Below are positions 26,751 through 36,828 of a DNA stretch of 62,919 bases, in pieces. The DNA comes from Zetaproteobacteria bacterium CG1_02_55_237 (GTDB taxonomy: Bacteria > Pseudomonadota > Zetaproteobacteria > Mariprofundales > Mariprofundaceae): the NCBI GenBank assembly GCA_001871195.1, contig MNXA01000020.1:1-62919 (forward strand). The letters run 5' to 3'. Position 1 is the stretch's first letter; each line of letters starts with the position of its first letter. The position numbers were made by a program, and so were the translations under genes. The notes below the pieces were generated by a model, which had not been told where the DNA came from, searched no databases, and saw nothing but the letters and a program-made list of their open reading frames with translations.

Positions 26751-28666
26751 GATTCATCTTCCTCCATAAGCCGGACCACTTCGTTGACCGTACGATTCGA
26801 ATGCGAACGCGGCGTAATGCGATACACCTCTTCAACGGTTGTCAGGCCCTGCAGCACCTTGTACATACCGTTTTCCATCAGCGACACAAGTTTGGTGGTG
26901 GCGCAACTGATATCGCGCACCTCGTGTGATGTTTTGCGCGCCAGAATTGCCTCGCGCACCGGGTCATTGAGCACCAGCAGCTCGTGCAGGCCGGTGCGAC
27001 CAAAATAGCCAGTGCCGTTGCAGGTTGCACAGCCGATGCCGCGATGGAAGGCATGGTTGTTCAGGGTCTCCTTATCGAGCCCTATCATGCGGGCGATGCG
27101 CGGGTCCGGCAGATAGGCCTGCCGGCAGTCGGGGCAGATGGTCCGTGCCAGACGCTGGGCCAGAATGCTGACCACGGTGGAGGAAATCAAAAAGGTTTCG
27201 ATACCCATATCGATCAGGCGAAGCAGGCCTCCGATGCTGTCCTCGGTGTGGAAGGTGGTTAGTACCTTGTGGCCGGTCAGCGCCGCCTGCACGGAGACCT
27301 CGGCCGAGAGTTTGTCGCGAATCTCGCCAAGCACAATGATATCCGGATCCTGCCGCATAATGGCTTTGAGTGAGGCGTTGAAGTCCCGCCCGGCCTTCAC
27401 ATCCACCGAGCACTGCATGATGCCGTCGATGGCAAACTCCACCGGATCTTCGAGGGTGATGATCTTGGTGTTGGGCTGATTCAGGTAATCCACACCGGCA
27501 TACAATGTGGTGGTCTTGCCGCTGCCTGTCGGGCCGGTGATGATAATAACCCCGGTTGGCACCTCCAGCGCTTCGTACTTGAAACGGTTCAGCATGGCTT
27601 TGTTCATCTGCAGCTGTTCCAGCGATTTCAGACCGCCGTCACGGCGCAGAATACGCATCACCAGATTCTCGCCATACAGCGTGACATAGGTGGAAACGCG
27701 AAAATCTACCTTCACATGCCCAATCTCCCGGAACATGCGCCCATCCTGGTGGCGGCGGGTATCGGAGATATCCAGCTCGGACATCACCTTGATGCTGGAG
27801 ATCACCCGTAGAGCCAGATCGGGGTGCATCTCTGTATGATTGATCAGCACGCCATCCATGCGCAGGCGAATCCTCACCCGGTCGGAAAGGGGCTCGATGT
27901 GGATGTCACTGGCCCGGTTGCGGACGGCGGACAGGAAAATCGCATCCACGATATCCAGTACGCTGTCGCGGTTATCCTTCGCAACGCGAGAGCCGGCACC
28001 CTGTGCCAGGCGGTTAATCAGGGTTTCGATCACCGAGCGCACACCGATGGCGATGACCGCTTTCTTTTCCGTGCGCTCCTCAATCTCGCGGATGGCGGTG
28101 CTGTTCAGCGGGTCAGCACAGATGACGGAAACAGTGCGCACACCCTCCTCGTAAGGGATAATCAGGTTCTTCTTCAGGAATGAGTGGCCAAGCTTCTTTA
28201 CCACTTCGAGGTTGAGCATTTCCAGATCGATATGCATCAGCGGCAGCGCGAGCTGGTCGGAAAGCCCCTGTGCCAGCTCCCGTTCGTTAATGAATTCACG
28301 CTCCAGCATAATCTCGCCGATGCGCTTGCCGGGCTTGCGCTTCATGATGGCGATGGCCTCAAGCAGTTGCTCCAGGGTGATATGACCCATTTCGCATTCC
28401 AGGTCACCGAAACGGAAATTCTTGCCGTGTTTGCGCAGAATGCGCCGGTGGTCGTCTTCGCTGATCAGGTTCAGCTCAAGCAAGATGGAGGAAAGTAGTT
28501 TGTTATTACCGAGGCGTTTCTGCACGCGGCAGGCCTTGTCCAGCTCGCGCTCACCAATGATGCCTTCCTGCAACAGGATGCGTGCAAATACCCCGCCGGG
28601 CACATCATCAAGCTGGGTGTAGGCATCCGTCGTATGCGTCGGTAGCCGTGAAACGGGGGTCGACAT
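26747..28666 (-). CDS. GspE/PilB-like secretion ATPase with MshEN domains
   Basis: A 639-residue hexameric ATPase that would power a type II secretion or type IV pilus machine. Residues ~25-150 carry two MshEN-like repeats ([20 protein letters not shown], then a [19 protein letters not shown] block), a fold that binds cyclic-di-GMP or the platform protein in relatives. The motor domain has Walker [10 protein letters not shown] (378-386), the Asp box TLEDPVEF, Walker [11 protein letters not shown], a His box and the zinc pairs CPDC and CATC. No pilin, platform or secretin gene is nearby. Confidence 0.9.
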   Translation of the reverse strand: MSTPVSRLPTHTTDAYTQLDDVPGGVFARILLQEGIIGERELDKACRVQKRLGNNKLLSSILLELNLISEDDHRRILRKHGKNFRFGDLECEMGHITLEQLLEAIAIMKRKPGKRIGEIMLEREFINERELAQGLSDQLALPLMHIDLEMLNLEVVKKLGHSFLKKNLIIPYEEGVRTVSVICADPLNSTAIREIEERTEKKAVIAIGVRSVIETLINRLAQGAGSRVAKDNRDSVLDIVDAIFLSAVRNRASDIHIEPLSDRVRIRLRMDGVLINHTEMHPDLALRVISSIKVMSELDISDTRRHQDGRMFREIGHVKVDFRVSTYVTLYGENLVMRILRRDGGLKSLEQLQMNKAMLNRFKYEALEVPTGVIIITGPTGSGKTTTLYAGVDYLNQPNTKIITLEDPVEFAIDGIMQCSVDVKAGRDFNASLKAIMRQDPDIIVLGEIRDKLSAEVSVQAALTGHKVLTTFHTEDSIGGLLRLIDMGIETFLISSTVVSILAQRLARTICPDCRQAYLPDPRIARMIGLDKETLNNHAFHRGIGCATCNGTGYFGRTGLHELLVLNDPVREAILARKTSHEVRDISCATTKLVSLMENGMYKVLQGLTTVEEVYRITPRSHSNRTVNEVVRLMEEDES

Positions 28667-28847
28667 CGCACCTCCTGCGCGCCGGCTGTTTAATCATGTG
28701 AAGACAGCCGTGGCAATGAGGCAGCAATTTCAATGCCATTTGAGGCTGACATATCTTTTGTCCTGCACTGTTCTCCGTGTGGTGAAATGCGGCTGTTTTT
28801 GGCATGGTTCCGACCCTTGCAAAAGCAGGCTTAACGGAGCTACCCCC

Positions 28848-29843
28848 ATGAACAGTCAAATTGTTGTCGCAGCGCTTTACCATTTTGCCAGATTGGAGGA
28901 TTTCCGTGAGATGCGCGGGGTCATTCAGGGGGTATGCGATGCCGCAGGCATCAAGGGGTCGCTCCTGCTGGCTCGCGAAGGCATCAACGGTACGGTGGCC
29001 GGTAGCCGGGAAGGGATTGATGCGTTGCTTGCCCACCTGCATGCCGATGCGCGCCTGACAGCGCTGGAGCACAAGGAATCGTTCACTGATGCCATGCCGT
29101 TTTACCGCATGAAGGTGAAGCTGAAGAAGGAGATCGTCACTTTGGGCGCACCCGAGGCCGATCCGAATGTGTGCGTCGGGCAATACATCGAGCCGCAGGA
29201 CTGGAATGCGCTGATCTCCGATCCGGAGGTGCTGCTGCTGGATACGCGCAACGATTACGAATACGTGGTCGGGACATTCAAGGGTGCGGTCAACCCTGAT
29301 ACCAGGACCTTCCGTGAGTTCCCTGAATTTGTGCAGAGTCATTACAATCCCGAGCAACACAAGCGTGTGGCGATGTTCTGTACTGGTGGGATTCGTTGCG
29401 AAAAGGCTTCCGCCTATATGCTGCAGCATGGCTTTGATTCGGTGTATCACCTCAAGGGCGGCATACTCAAATATCTGGAACTGGTGCCAGCTGAAGAAAG
29501 CATGTGGGAAGGCGAGTGTTTTGTGTTCGACGAGCGGGTGAGTGTGGGGCACGGGTTGATTCCGGGCGATTACACCATGTGCCGCGGCTGTCGTTATCCG
29601 CTAACAGCCAGTGATCGTCAGGCTCCCGAATATGAAGAAGGCGTAAGCTGTGCGCACTGCATTGATGAGCTGACTGAAGATAAGAAGGCCCGGCTGCGCG
29701 AGCGGCAGAGGCAGACGGAACTGGCCGAGGCGCATCACCGCGAGCATATCGGTATGAATATTGAAGCGCAGCGGCATGCCAAGCTCGAGGAGAAACGCAA
29801 GGCGGGCTTGAAGCCGCCGCGCTACCTGCGCGAAGCTGCCTGA
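28848..29843 (+). CDS. trhO: tRNA uridine(34) hydroxylase TrhO (rhodanese-like)
   Basis: A 331-residue cytosolic enzyme that makes 5-hydroxyuridine at tRNA position 34 using oxygen. It has an N-terminal ferredoxin-like domain ([13 protein letters not shown] near 40), a central rhodanese domain with the catalytic loop [11 protein letters not shown], and a C-terminal zinc-like region with CRGCRYPL and CAHC. The length and motifs match YceA/TrhO. The start follows CGGAGC. It diverges from the GspE operon across 181 bases in which I see no clear promoter. Confidence 0.92.
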   Translation: MNSQIVVAALYHFARLEDFREMRGVIQGVCDAAGIKGSLLLAREGINGTVAGSREGIDALLAHLHADARLTALEHKESFTDAMPFYRMKVKLKKEIVTLGAPEADPNVCVGQYIEPQDWNALISDPEVLLLDTRNDYEYVVGTFKGAVNPDTRTFREFPEFVQSHYNPEQHKRVAMFCTGGIRCEKASAYMLQHGFDSVYHLKGGILKYLELVPAEESMWEGECFVFDERVSVGHGLIPGDYTMCRGCRYPLTASDRQAPEYEEGVSCAHCIDELTEDKKARLRERQRQTELAEAHHREHIGMNIEAQRHAKLEEKRKAGLKPPRYLREAA

Positions 29844-29870
29844 CGATCACGCACGAAGTCGGAATAGAAT

Positions 29871-30060
29871 GCTTTCTTCTTTCTTGGGCGGCCAAGAAAG
29901 AAGCAAAGAAGGCCGCCCACGGGTAGCTGTGAATTCCCGGCCCGTTCACTTGCCCGGCGGGCGCAAACCGGGAGAAAGGCCCCCTTTATTTGCGCAAGGC
30001 TTCGCCGGGCATGCGCCCGAGCCGGCACAGCCACAAGTGGGACCCAAAGTCAAAATATAA
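29871..30060. repeat. Probable dispersed intergenic repeat with perfect hairpin
   Basis: The 266-base gap 29844-30109 has no convincing gene. It starts with a perfect 12-base inverted repeat, CTTCTTTCTTGG (29876-29887) and CCAAGAAAGAAG (29892-29903), with a 4-base loop, followed by G+C-rich sequence. I recall similar C/T-rich hairpin-headed sequences scattered between genes in many proteobacteria, often mis-annotated as small proteins. Only one copy is in this window, so dispersal is not demonstrated. The rest of the gap holds nothing I can identify. Confidence 0.4.
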
Positions 30061-30109
30061 GCAAACAGTCTGCTTTGCTGCTCCGCGTGTTCGTGGTTAA
30101 GGGGGCGAG

Positions 30110-31105
30110 CTAGTCCAGCCAGCCGCAGCAGTGTTGTTTGACGATGCCGGCAAGGGCGAGGATGTGATCGTCGCGGTCGTTCAGGGCTGTGATGTAGCGA
30201 TAGGACTTGCCGCCGGCATCGATAAATACGGCGCGGTTTTCATGCTCGATTTCTTCAAGTGTTTCCAGACAATCCGCTGAGAATCCGGGGCAGGCGATAG
30301 CTACGCTGCCCACACCCCTTCCGGCCAGTGATTCCAGCGTTTTATCGGTGTAGGGCTGCATCCATTCCTCGCGGCCAAAACGGGACTGGAAAGTGAGCAT
30401 CCATGCATCGTTTGTAAGCTTCAGTTTAGCAGCCAGAAGTTCTGCGGTGGCACGGCATTCGTCGGGGTAGGGGTCACCAGTTTGGTGAAAGCGCTGGGGG
30501 ATGCCGTGGAAGGAGAATAGCAGTTTTTCCGGATGACCGTTTTTTGCAAAGTCCTCGCGGATGCTGTTGGCGAGGGCAGCGATATAGGCTGGGTCTTCAT
30601 GGTAATTGCGCACAAGGCGAAGCTCGGGCATATCGCGACCGGCTTTAAGCGCCCCGGCAACGGCATCGAGGGTGGATGCGGTAGTGCTCGATGAATACTG
30701 CGGATACAGGGGCAGGACGAGTACGCGCAAGCAACCGGCGTTTGCCAATGCCTGCATGCCGGAGGCGATGGACGGGTTGCCGTAGCGCATGGCCAGCTCA
30801 ACGCGGAATGTTTCCGGATCAGTATTCTCCAGCGCAGCCTGCAAGGACTCCTGCTGCTTGCGGCTGATAGCTAGCAGCGGCGAACCTTCATCTGTCCATA
30901 CCTTGCGGTACAAGGCGGCCGATTTCGGCGAGCGGAACGGCAGGATGACGCAGTTCAGGATCAGCCACCAAAGCGGGCGCGGCAGATCCACGACACGCCT
31001 GTCCCAGAGAAACTCCCCGAGGTAGCGACGCAGGGAAGCCGCATCCGGAGCATCCGGTGTGCCGAGATTGGTTAGCAGGATGCCAATGGGGTGTGCTTTG
31101 GCCAT
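30110..31105 (-). CDS. hemH: Ferrochelatase
   Basis: Inserts Fe2+ into protoporphyrin IX, the last step of heme synthesis. 331 residues, starting GILLTNLGTPDAPD, with a LFSFHGIPQRF segment holding the metal-binding His and a GVGSVAIACPGFSADCLETLEE block with the conserved Glu. It follows folE by 3 bases in one operon. The length and motifs are those of the bacterial enzyme; the C-terminal CCGWLD end carries extra cysteines. Confidence 0.95.
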   Translation of the reverse strand: MAKAHPIGILLTNLGTPDAPDAASLRRYLGEFLWDRRVVDLPRPLWWLILNCVILPFRSPKSAALYRKVWTDEGSPLLAISRKQQESLQAALENTDPETFRVELAMRYGNPSIASGMQALANAGCLRVLVLPLYPQYSSSTTASTLDAVAGALKAGRDMPELRLVRNYHEDPAYIAALANSIREDFAKNGHPEKLLFSFHGIPQRFHQTGDPYPDECRATAELLAAKLKLTNDAWMLTFQSRFGREEWMQPYTDKTLESLAGRGVGSVAIACPGFSADCLETLEEIEHENRAVFIDAGGKSYRYITALNDRDDHILALAGIVKQHCCGWLD

Positions 31106-31108
31106 AAC

Positions 31109-31717
31109 TTAACCCTTGTCCATACTGATCAGTTTGAACAATTCCAGGCGTGAGGACGGGTTGTTGCGGAATGCGCCGGACAGTTTGGACGTCGTGGTCC
31201 AGGCATAGGGCTTTCGCACGCCGCGATGGCACATGCAGAAATGCCGGCACTGGATGATGACGGCCACACCCTTGGGTTGCAGTACCTCTTCAATCACCTG
31301 TGCAATCTGCATAGTCAGCTTTTCCTGCACCTGCAAGCGGCGGGCATAGACATCAACCACGCGCGCCAGCTTGGACAGGCCAACCACGCGACCGTCGGGG
31401 ATGTAGGCGACATGTGCCTTGCCGACAAACGGCGCCATATGATGTTCGCAATGGCTGTGCACATCGATATCGGAGACCAGCACCATTTCATCGTAGCCCT
31501 CGACTTCCTCGAAGGTTTTTTCCAGATGCTCGCGCGGGTCTTCGTTGTAGCCGGAGAAATACTCCTCGAAAGCTGCAACTACGCGTTTGGGCGTTTCCAG
31601 CAGCCCCTCACGCGTCGGGTCTTCGCCAATATGTGTGAGCAGGGCGCGCACGTGCTCCATGGCGGCCACGGAGTCGGTGCCGGTCGGATTCGGGTCAGTC
31701 GGGTCAAATTCTTGCAT
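31109..31717 (-). CDS. folE: GTP cyclohydrolase I
   Basis: First step of folate/queuosine-type pterin synthesis, from GTP to dihydroneopterin triphosphate. 202 residues. The zinc site is present: Cys and His in [10 protein letters not shown] and the second Cys in [24 protein letters not shown] is the conserved N-terminal helix. ATG 31717 follows GAGG. It is immediately upstream of hemH and diverges from the phosphatase gene. Confidence 0.95.
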   Translation of the reverse strand: MQEFDPTDPNPTGTDSVAAMEHVRALLTHIGEDPTREGLLETPKRVVAAFEEYFSGYNEDPREHLEKTFEEVEGYDEMVLVSDIDVHSHCEHHMAPFVGKAHVAYIPDGRVVGLSKLARVVDVYARRLQVQEKLTMQIAQVIEEVLQPKGVAVIIQCRHFCMCHRGVRKPYAWTTTSKLSGAFRNNPSSRLELFKLISMDKG

Positions 31718-31798
31718 GGGAACCTCGGGGGTGCATGATGCACACACGTTAGCGCATTTATTGCCGGCGAAAAACCCCAAGCGGTGTCAGGATCGGAT

Positions 31799-32392
31799 AT
31801 GACAGAGACAACCATAGATTTATTGAGGCATGGTGCACTGGTGGGTGGTGTGCGCTATCGCGGCAATATTGAGGCAGAGCTGACCGCTGCCGGCCGGGCG
31901 GATATGGATGCGGTGTGGGCGCAACTCAATACACAAGTGGGCCTCATTGTCAGTTCTCCCCTCGGTCGCTGTCGCAAGCCGGCCGAAGAATGGTCAAATC
32001 AATCGGGTATTGCCTGCGAGATCGTGGATGATTTCAGGGAAATGCATTATGGCGAGTGGGAAGGCTTGGGCGCCGATGAGATTGAACAGCGTTTTCCAGG
32101 CCAATTGGCATGTTGGCGGGAGAATCCGGTCGGCATGCAGATTCCCGGCGCTGAAAGTATCGAGGATTTTGCCGCAAGGGTGGTGCGGGCCTGGGGTGGC
32201 ATGCTGCGTGCACATGCAGGGCATCATCTGCTGGTGGTGGCGCATTCCGGAACCTTGCGGGTCATTCTGGCCCATGTGCTTGGTGCCGGCCTTCCCTCGA
32301 CCCGTCGATTTGCCATGCCCTATGCCGCATGGAGTCGGGTGCATGTGAGTCATGATCGCTGCCTGCTTACAGAATTGAATCGCAAGCCCTGA
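31799..32392 (+). CDS. Histidine phosphatase family protein
   Basis: A 197-residue phosphoglycerate-mutase-like phosphatase. DLLRHG at residues 6-11 holds the phosphoacceptor His; the second His is in VAHSGTLR and the acidic residue in REMHYGEWEG. The layout matches CobC (alpha-ribazole phosphatase) as well as other small members; no cobalamin genes are adjacent, so the substrate is undecided. ATG 31799 has AGGA upstream and starts at the conserved strand; a GTG five codons earlier is less likely. Confidence 0.8.
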   Translation: MTETTIDLLRHGALVGGVRYRGNIEAELTAAGRADMDAVWAQLNTQVGLIVSSPLGRCRKPAEEWSNQSGIACEIVDDFREMHYGEWEGLGADEIEQRFPGQLACWRENPVGMQIPGAESIEDFAARVVRAWGGMLRAHAGHHLLVVAHSGTLRVILAHVLGAGLPSTRRFAMPYAAWSRVHVSHDRCLLTELNRKP

Positions 32393-32529
32393 GCAGCTGC
32401 AATTGTAACCGTGTTCCGGTGCTTCATGCGCCTGTGTAGAGGCTTGCGGATGTCTTATAACTTATCTGAGATATTCAAATCCTCGAAAATCACGGCCGGA
32501 TGGGTATAGTTGCGCGCCCGAGGCAAAGG

Positions 32530-33597
32530 ATGGCGACACAAGTGACATACGAAACCGATGATTTGCGCATTATTGGCGTGCATGAGGTAGTTGCTCCAGA
32601 GCAGCTGCATCGCGAGCACCCGATCACTGAGAGAGCGTCTAAAACCACGTTCGAAGCACGACAGGCTATCCATGCCATTTTGCAGGGCGAGGATGATCGC
32701 CTGCTGGTGGTTGTCGGGCCGTGTTCCATTCACAATCCGGATGCGGCGCGTGAATATGCCCGCAATCTGATAGGCGCTCGCGCCGAATTGGGCGATGCCC
32801 TGCTCATTATTATGCGCTCCTACTTCGAGAAGCCACGGACCACGGTTGGCTGGAAGGGCTTGATTAACGACCCCAATCTCGACGGTACCTATCACATCAA
32901 TAAAGGCCTTAAGCTGGCTCGGCAGTTGCTGCTTGATATTAACGAGATGGGCGTACCTGCCGGCACGGAATTCCTCGATCTTATCAGCCCGCAGTATGTG
33001 GCCGATTTGATCAGTTGGGGGGCGATCGGTGCCCGTACCACTGAATCCCAGTCACATCGTGAGTTGGCAAGTGGCCTGTCCTGTCCTGTCGGGTTCAAGA
33101 ACGCCACCGATGGCGGTCTGCAGGTCGCCTTGGATGCGCTGCGTGCGGCATCGCATCCGCATCACTTCATGTCACTGACCAAGCAGGGGCGTTCGGCCAT
33201 TTTTTCCACCTCCGGGAACAAGGATTGCCATGTCATTCTGCGTGGCGGAAGCAAGCCCAACTATGATGCAGCCAGTGTGCAGCAGGCATGTGAAGAGCTG
33301 CAGTCCGCCGGCTTGCCGGCGCGCCTGATGATTGATTTCTCACATGCCAACAGCAGCAAGAAGTACGAGCGACAGATCATTGTAGGGCATGATGTAGCCG
33401 GGCAGATTGCGCTGGGCAATAAGGCCATTACCGGCGTGATGATTGAAAGTCACCTGAAGGAAGGGCGGCAGGATGTGGTTCCCGGACGTGAACTGGTTTT
33501 CGGTCAGAGCGTTACCGATGCCTGCATCGGCTGGGATGATACGCGAGCCCTGCTTGAGGAACTTGCCGCTGCAGTCCGCACCCGCCGCAGCCAGTAA
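32530..33597 (+). CDS. aroG: Class I DAHP synthase (AroF/G/H type)
   Basis: Condenses phosphoenolpyruvate and erythrose 4-phosphate, the entry step of the shikimate pathway. 355 residues with VVGPCSIHN, RSYFEKPRTTVGWKG, GARTTESQ, KNATDG, the metal and substrate residues in RGG and IDFSHANSSK, and the SVTDACIGW end. This is the AroAI-alpha type, usually feedback-inhibited by one aromatic amino acid; which one cannot be told. ATG 32530 is preferred over 32500 because the family starts with this segment. Confidence 0.92.
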   Translation: MATQVTYETDDLRIIGVHEVVAPEQLHREHPITERASKTTFEARQAIHAILQGEDDRLLVVVGPCSIHNPDAAREYARNLIGARAELGDALLIIMRSYFEKPRTTVGWKGLINDPNLDGTYHINKGLKLARQLLLDINEMGVPAGTEFLDLISPQYVADLISWGAIGARTTESQSHRELASGLSCPVGFKNATDGGLQVALDALRAASHPHHFMSLTKQGRSAIFSTSGNKDCHVILRGGSKPNYDAASVQQACEELQSAGLPARLMIDFSHANSSKKYERQIIVGHDVAGQIALGNKAITGVMIESHLKEGRQDVVPGRELVFGQSVTDACIGWDDTRALLEELAAAVRTRRSQ

Positions 33598-33657
33598 GAA
33601 TATCCGCGCCAACGACAAAACAGGCTAAATCAGGATACCTCTGTAACAATGCATTGC

Positions 33658-33680
33658 CCCGCAGGCCATACGCCTGCGGG
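33658..33680. terminator. Hairpin between convergent aroG and accC
   Basis: CCCGCAGGC (33658-33666) pairs perfectly with GCCTGCGGG (33672-33680) around a 5-base loop. There is no strong T run on either strand, so its role as a bidirectional terminator is suggested by position only. Confidence 0.4.
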
Positions 33681-33701
33681 ATATCAATACATAAAACCTA
33701 T

Positions 33702-35051
33702 CTAAGCATTCATTTCCTTGAGCCAGCGCTCGAGGAAGTGAATATTGAAATCACCGCTCTGAAAAGCGGCGTTGGCCAGCAGGCGGCGATGCAGCTCCTG
33801 ATTGGTGGTAATGCCGATAATGGCCAGTTCATCAATGGCTCGCTGCATGCGGCGAATGCATTTCTGCCGGTCGCGGGCGTGGGTGATGACCTTGCCGATC
33901 ATTGAATCGTAGAAGGGTGGAATCGAGTAGCCGGAATAAATCGCCGAATCCATGCGCACACTGCGTCCGCCGGGGGCGTGATACAGTGAAATGGTGCCCG
34001 GAGACGGGGTAAACTTGAACGGGTGTTCGGCATTGATACGGCATTCGATGGCATGCCCTTTCATCTTGATATCACTCTGTTTGAAGGCGAGTTTTTCTCC
34101 ATTGGCCACGCGAATCTGCCATTCAATGAGATCAACGCCGGAAATCCATTCGGTAACCGGATGCTCCACCTGAATGCGCGTGTTCATTTCAATGAAGTAG
34201 AAGGACTTGTCGGGATTCATCAGGAACTCGATGGTCCCTGCGCCGACATAATTCACTGCAGCGGCTGCGGCGACACCTGCATCACAGATGGCTTTGCGGG
34301 TTTTTTCATCGACAAAGGGGCTGGGGGCCTCCTCCAGAACCTTCTGGTTCTTGCGCTGCATGGAGCATTCGCGTTCGAACAGATGAACAATATTGCCGTG
34401 CGTGTCGCCCAGAACCTGTACTTCGATATGGCGCGGTTCTTCAAGAAACTTCTCGATGAACACCATATCGTTGCCAAAGGCAGCCGCAGCTTCGCTCTGA
34501 CACATGCTTATGGCACTAGCCAGGGCCGGGTCCGAATGCACAACCTTCATGCCGCGCCCACCGCCACCGGCTGAGGCTTTGATGATGACGGGATAGCCGG
34601 CCTTGTGGGCGATTCGTTTGGCATCCTCAAGATCGGTCACAGCACCATCCGAACCGGGTACCAGCGGCACGCCTGCTTCGCGCATCTTGTTTTTGGCGGA
34701 AACCTTGTCGCCCATGATGCGCATGGATTCGGGGGATGGTCCGATCCACGTGTATCCGGAGGTCTGTACGATGTCGGCGAACTCGGCGTTTTCAGCCAGA
34801 AAGCCGTAACCGGGGTGAATGGCTTCGGCATCGGTGATCTCGGCGGCGGCCATGATAGCCGGGATGTTCAGGTAAGACAGGTTGCTGGGAGCAGGGCCAA
34901 TACACACGGCCTGATCCGCAAGACGGGTGTGCATGGCCTCGCGGTCGGCTTCGGAATAAACGGCAACAGAGGCGATGCCCATTTCCTTGCAGGCGCGGAT
35001 AATGCGGACAGCAATTTCCCCGCGGTTGGCAATCAGAATTTTATTAAACAT
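33702..35051 (-). CDS. accC: Acetyl-CoA carboxylase, biotin carboxylase subunit
   Basis: ATP-dependent carboxylation of biotin on AccB for malonyl-CoA synthesis. 449 residues with the N-terminal KILIANRGEIAVRIIRAC, ATP-grasp segment KASAGGGGRGM, EKFLEEPRHIEVQVLGD, and EMNTRIQVEHPVTE, all standard. It follows accB by 9 bases. The organisation aroQ-accB-accC is common in proteobacteria. Confidence 0.96.
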   Translation of the reverse strand: MFNKILIANRGEIAVRIIRACKEMGIASVAVYSEADREAMHTRLADQAVCIGPAPSNLSYLNIPAIMAAAEITDAEAIHPGYGFLAENAEFADIVQTSGYTWIGPSPESMRIMGDKVSAKNKMREAGVPLVPGSDGAVTDLEDAKRIAHKAGYPVIIKASAGGGGRGMKVVHSDPALASAISMCQSEAAAAFGNDMVFIEKFLEEPRHIEVQVLGDTHGNIVHLFERECSMQRKNQKVLEEAPSPFVDEKTRKAICDAGVAAAAAVNYVGAGTIEFLMNPDKSFYFIEMNTRIQVEHPVTEWISGVDLIEWQIRVANGEKLAFKQSDIKMKGHAIECRINAEHPFKFTPSPGTISLYHAPGGRSVRMDSAIYSGYSIPPFYDSMIGKVITHARDRQKCIRRMQRAIDELAIIGITTNQELHRRLLANAAFQSGDFNIHFLERWLKEMNA

Positions 35052-35060
35052 GCGTAGTCC

Positions 35061-35528
35061 CTAAGCCGTCGGAGTGATAACAAACATCGGCTGACCGTAT
35101 TCAAGCGGGGTGGCGTTTTCGACCATTATTTTTTCCACAATGCCGGCATACTCAGCCTCAATCTCATTCATCAGCTTCATGGCCTCAATGACGCACAAGG
35201 TGTCGCCCTTCTTAACCTTGCTTCCTTCGCTAACAAAGGGTGCGGCATCAGGCGAAGATGCACGGTAGAAGGTGCCGACCATTGGCGAGCTTACGACATG
35301 TAAGGGTTCATCTGCAGCAATCGGAGCTGCTGGTGCAGGCGATGCTGCTGGTGCAGGGGCCGCCGGGGCTGAAAAATGCTGAGGCTGGGGCATCATATAG
35401 TGCTGCACATCGGGGGCTGCGCCTTTGCGGGAAATGCGTACCGTCTGGTCGCCCTCTGTGACCTCAATTTCAGTGATGTCAGAGCTCTGGATCAGCCTCA
35501 TCAGTTTACGAATCTGGTTAATATCCAC
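35061..35528 (-). CDS. accB: Biotin carboxyl carrier protein
   Basis: 155 residues: an N-terminal helical region (DINQIRKLMRLI), an alanine/proline-rich linker (about 50-75) and a biotinyl domain with CVIEAMKLMNEIEAE, in which Lys118 would carry biotin. The start is a GTG (35526-35528) with AGGAG 7 bases upstream; the family begins at this point. The frame is open further upstream, but without similarity. Confidence 0.94.
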   Translation of the reverse strand: MDINQIRKLMRLIQSSDITEIEVTEGDQTVRISRKGAAPDVQHYMMPQPQHFSAPAAPAPAASPAPAAPIAADEPLHVVSSPMVGTFYRASSPDAAPFVSEGSKVKKGDTLCVIEAMKLMNEIEAEYAGIVEKIMVENATPLEYGQPMFVITPTA

Positions 35529-35542
35529 ATGTATCTCCTTGT

Positions 35543-36004
35543 TTAAGAATGATCGGTTTGCTGGCTGCGCAAATGCTCGCACAGACCACGCAGGGCCAGG
35601 GTATAAGAACTTGGTCCGAAGCCGGCGATAATACCGGTGGCAATGTCGGCCAGCAGGGATCGCTGACGAAACTCCTCACGACGATGAATGTTCGACAGGT
35701 GCACTTCGATAAACGGGATATGGCAACCAAGCAGTGCATCACGCAGTGCCACGCTGGTGTGGGTGTATGCGGCGGGGTTGATCACGATGCCATCCACCTG
35801 ATCCGCGGCTTGATGCACGCGTTCCACAAGCTCGCCTTCATGGTTGCTCTGGAAGGTGGTTATCGCACAACCCAGCGTATCGCCAAGAGCAATCAGTGAT
35901 TGGTTAATGGAGGCCAGATTTTGCCGGCCATAATGCTCCGGCTCTCTTGTGCCGAGCAGATTCAGATTAGGGCCGTGCATAATCAGGATATTGAGCGGCG
36001 TCAT
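35543..36004 (-). CDS. aroQ: 3-Dehydroquinate dehydratase, type II
   Basis: Shikimate pathway dehydratase, 153 residues, dodecameric in relatives. It shows [17 protein letters not shown] with the lid Arg and Tyr, [11 protein letters not shown], and the [17 protein letters not shown] block, then [14 protein letters not shown] with the catalytic His. It overlaps the upstream TPR gene by four bases and leads into accB-accC. Confidence 0.95.
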   Translation of the reverse strand: MTPLNILIMHGPNLNLLGTREPEHYGRQNLASINQSLIALGDTLGCAITTFQSNHEGELVERVHQAADQVDGIVINPAAYTHTSVALRDALLGCHIPFIEVHLSNIHRREEFRQRSLLADIATGIIAGFGPSSYTLALRGLCEHLRSQQTDHS

Positions 36005-36492
36005 TCAGCGGCCTCCAGAAGCATTTCGCCCTGCCATTCCTGCCGCATGGCAAGGAGTGACATATCATCCGGCTGGCGCATCAGCAGCAGGTCGAGCATG
36101 GAGCGCGCCCCATCTTCCTCTCCCTGATCCCACATCAGGCGGGCCAACCTTGCAGATGCAGGTGGCATGTCGTTGCTATTCTGATTGGCGTAGCAGCAGG
36201 CCGCCCGCTCAAAGCATTCGAGAGCTTTGGCGTGGCGTTGCTGTTCCTGATGGCAGCGGCCGAGAAGATGCCACGCTTTTCCTTCCATGGGGGCGAATTC
36301 AAGTAACTGTAGTAGGGCATCTTCGGCTTTGGCATAAAGATGAAGGCGTAACAGGGTTCCCGCATCCTTCAGGCCCTGTGCGACACCGCGCCAGTTTTGC
36401 GGCGTTGGCAGAACCCTGTACGGTGGCGTCGACGCCCTGTTATCCAGCCCGTCTTGCGGGGGATTGGGCATGGTCACTGATGCTGCTAGCAT
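36001..36492 (-). CDS. TPR-like hypothetical protein
   Basis: About 163 residues, soluble and helical, with two or three tetratricopeptide-like repeats ([40 protein letters not shown], then [19 protein letters not shown]). No catalytic motif is seen. The start is unclear: TTG/ATG codons at 36492, 36477 and 36471 all lack a good ribosome site. It overlaps aroQ (ATGA) and so heads the aroQ-acc transcript. Confidence 0.65.
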   Translation of the reverse strand: MLAASVTMPNPPQDGLDNRASTPPYRVLPTPQNWRGVAQGLKDAGTLLRLHLYAKAEDALLQLLEFAPMEGKAWHLLGRCHQEQQRHAKALECFERAACCYANQNSNDMPPASARLARLMWDQGEEDGARSMLDLLLMRQPDDMSLLAMRQEWQGEMLLEAAE

Positions 36493-36527
36493 AGCCCCAA
36501 GCTACGCAGTGAAAAAATGGCGGTCAA

Positions 36528-36557
36528 TTGATATTGAATAAAAATACCGCATATTTT
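36528..36557 (+). promoter_or_regulatory. Possible thiSG promoter
   Basis: TTGATA (36528-36533) and TATTTT (36552-36557) are 18 bases apart in the A+T-rich gap upstream of thiS. No TPP riboswitch hallmarks (CTGAGA with the matching second arm) are visible between here and the thiS ATG. Confidence 0.35.
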
Positions 36558-36616
36558 GTAGAAACCGGCTAAAAACAGCTTCTTTTTTGCTGTAATGAAT
36601 ATCGGGGTTAACCTTC

Positions 36617-36814
36617 ATGCATATTTATTTGAACGGAGAAGAGCGCAACACGGATGCCGCCAGCATCAGCGAGTTGCTTGTCGAGTTGGGCATGGAAGGG
36701 CGCATGATCGCCATTGAGCGCAATCTGGAGGTGGTGCCGAAGAGTACCTATTCCAGCGCAGCTCTGGCGGAAGGTGATCGCATCGAGATTGTACATATGA
36801 TCGGCGGCGGCTGA
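36617..36814 (+). CDS. thiS: Sulfur carrier protein ThiS
   Basis: A 65-residue ubiquitin-like protein whose C-terminal Gly-Gly is adenylated and thiocarboxylated to deliver sulfur for the thiamine thiazole ring. It starts [12 protein letters not shown] and ends VHMIGGG, the required tail. thiG follows after 14 bases, the usual arrangement. Confidence 0.93.
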   Translation: MHIYLNGEERNTDAASISELLVELGMEGRMIAIERNLEVVPKSTYSSAALAEGDRIEIVHMIGGG

Positions 36815-36828
36815 GACCAGGAGCAGAA

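Noticed and set aside
29869-30060. A 63-codon frame in the trhO-hemH gap
   Set aside because: It spans the perfect hairpin, lacks a ribosome site, and its composition looks like translated repeat sequence, not a protein.
36558-36616. TPP riboswitch upstream of thiSG
   Set aside because: The leader is short and lacks the CTGAGA motif and its pairing partners.
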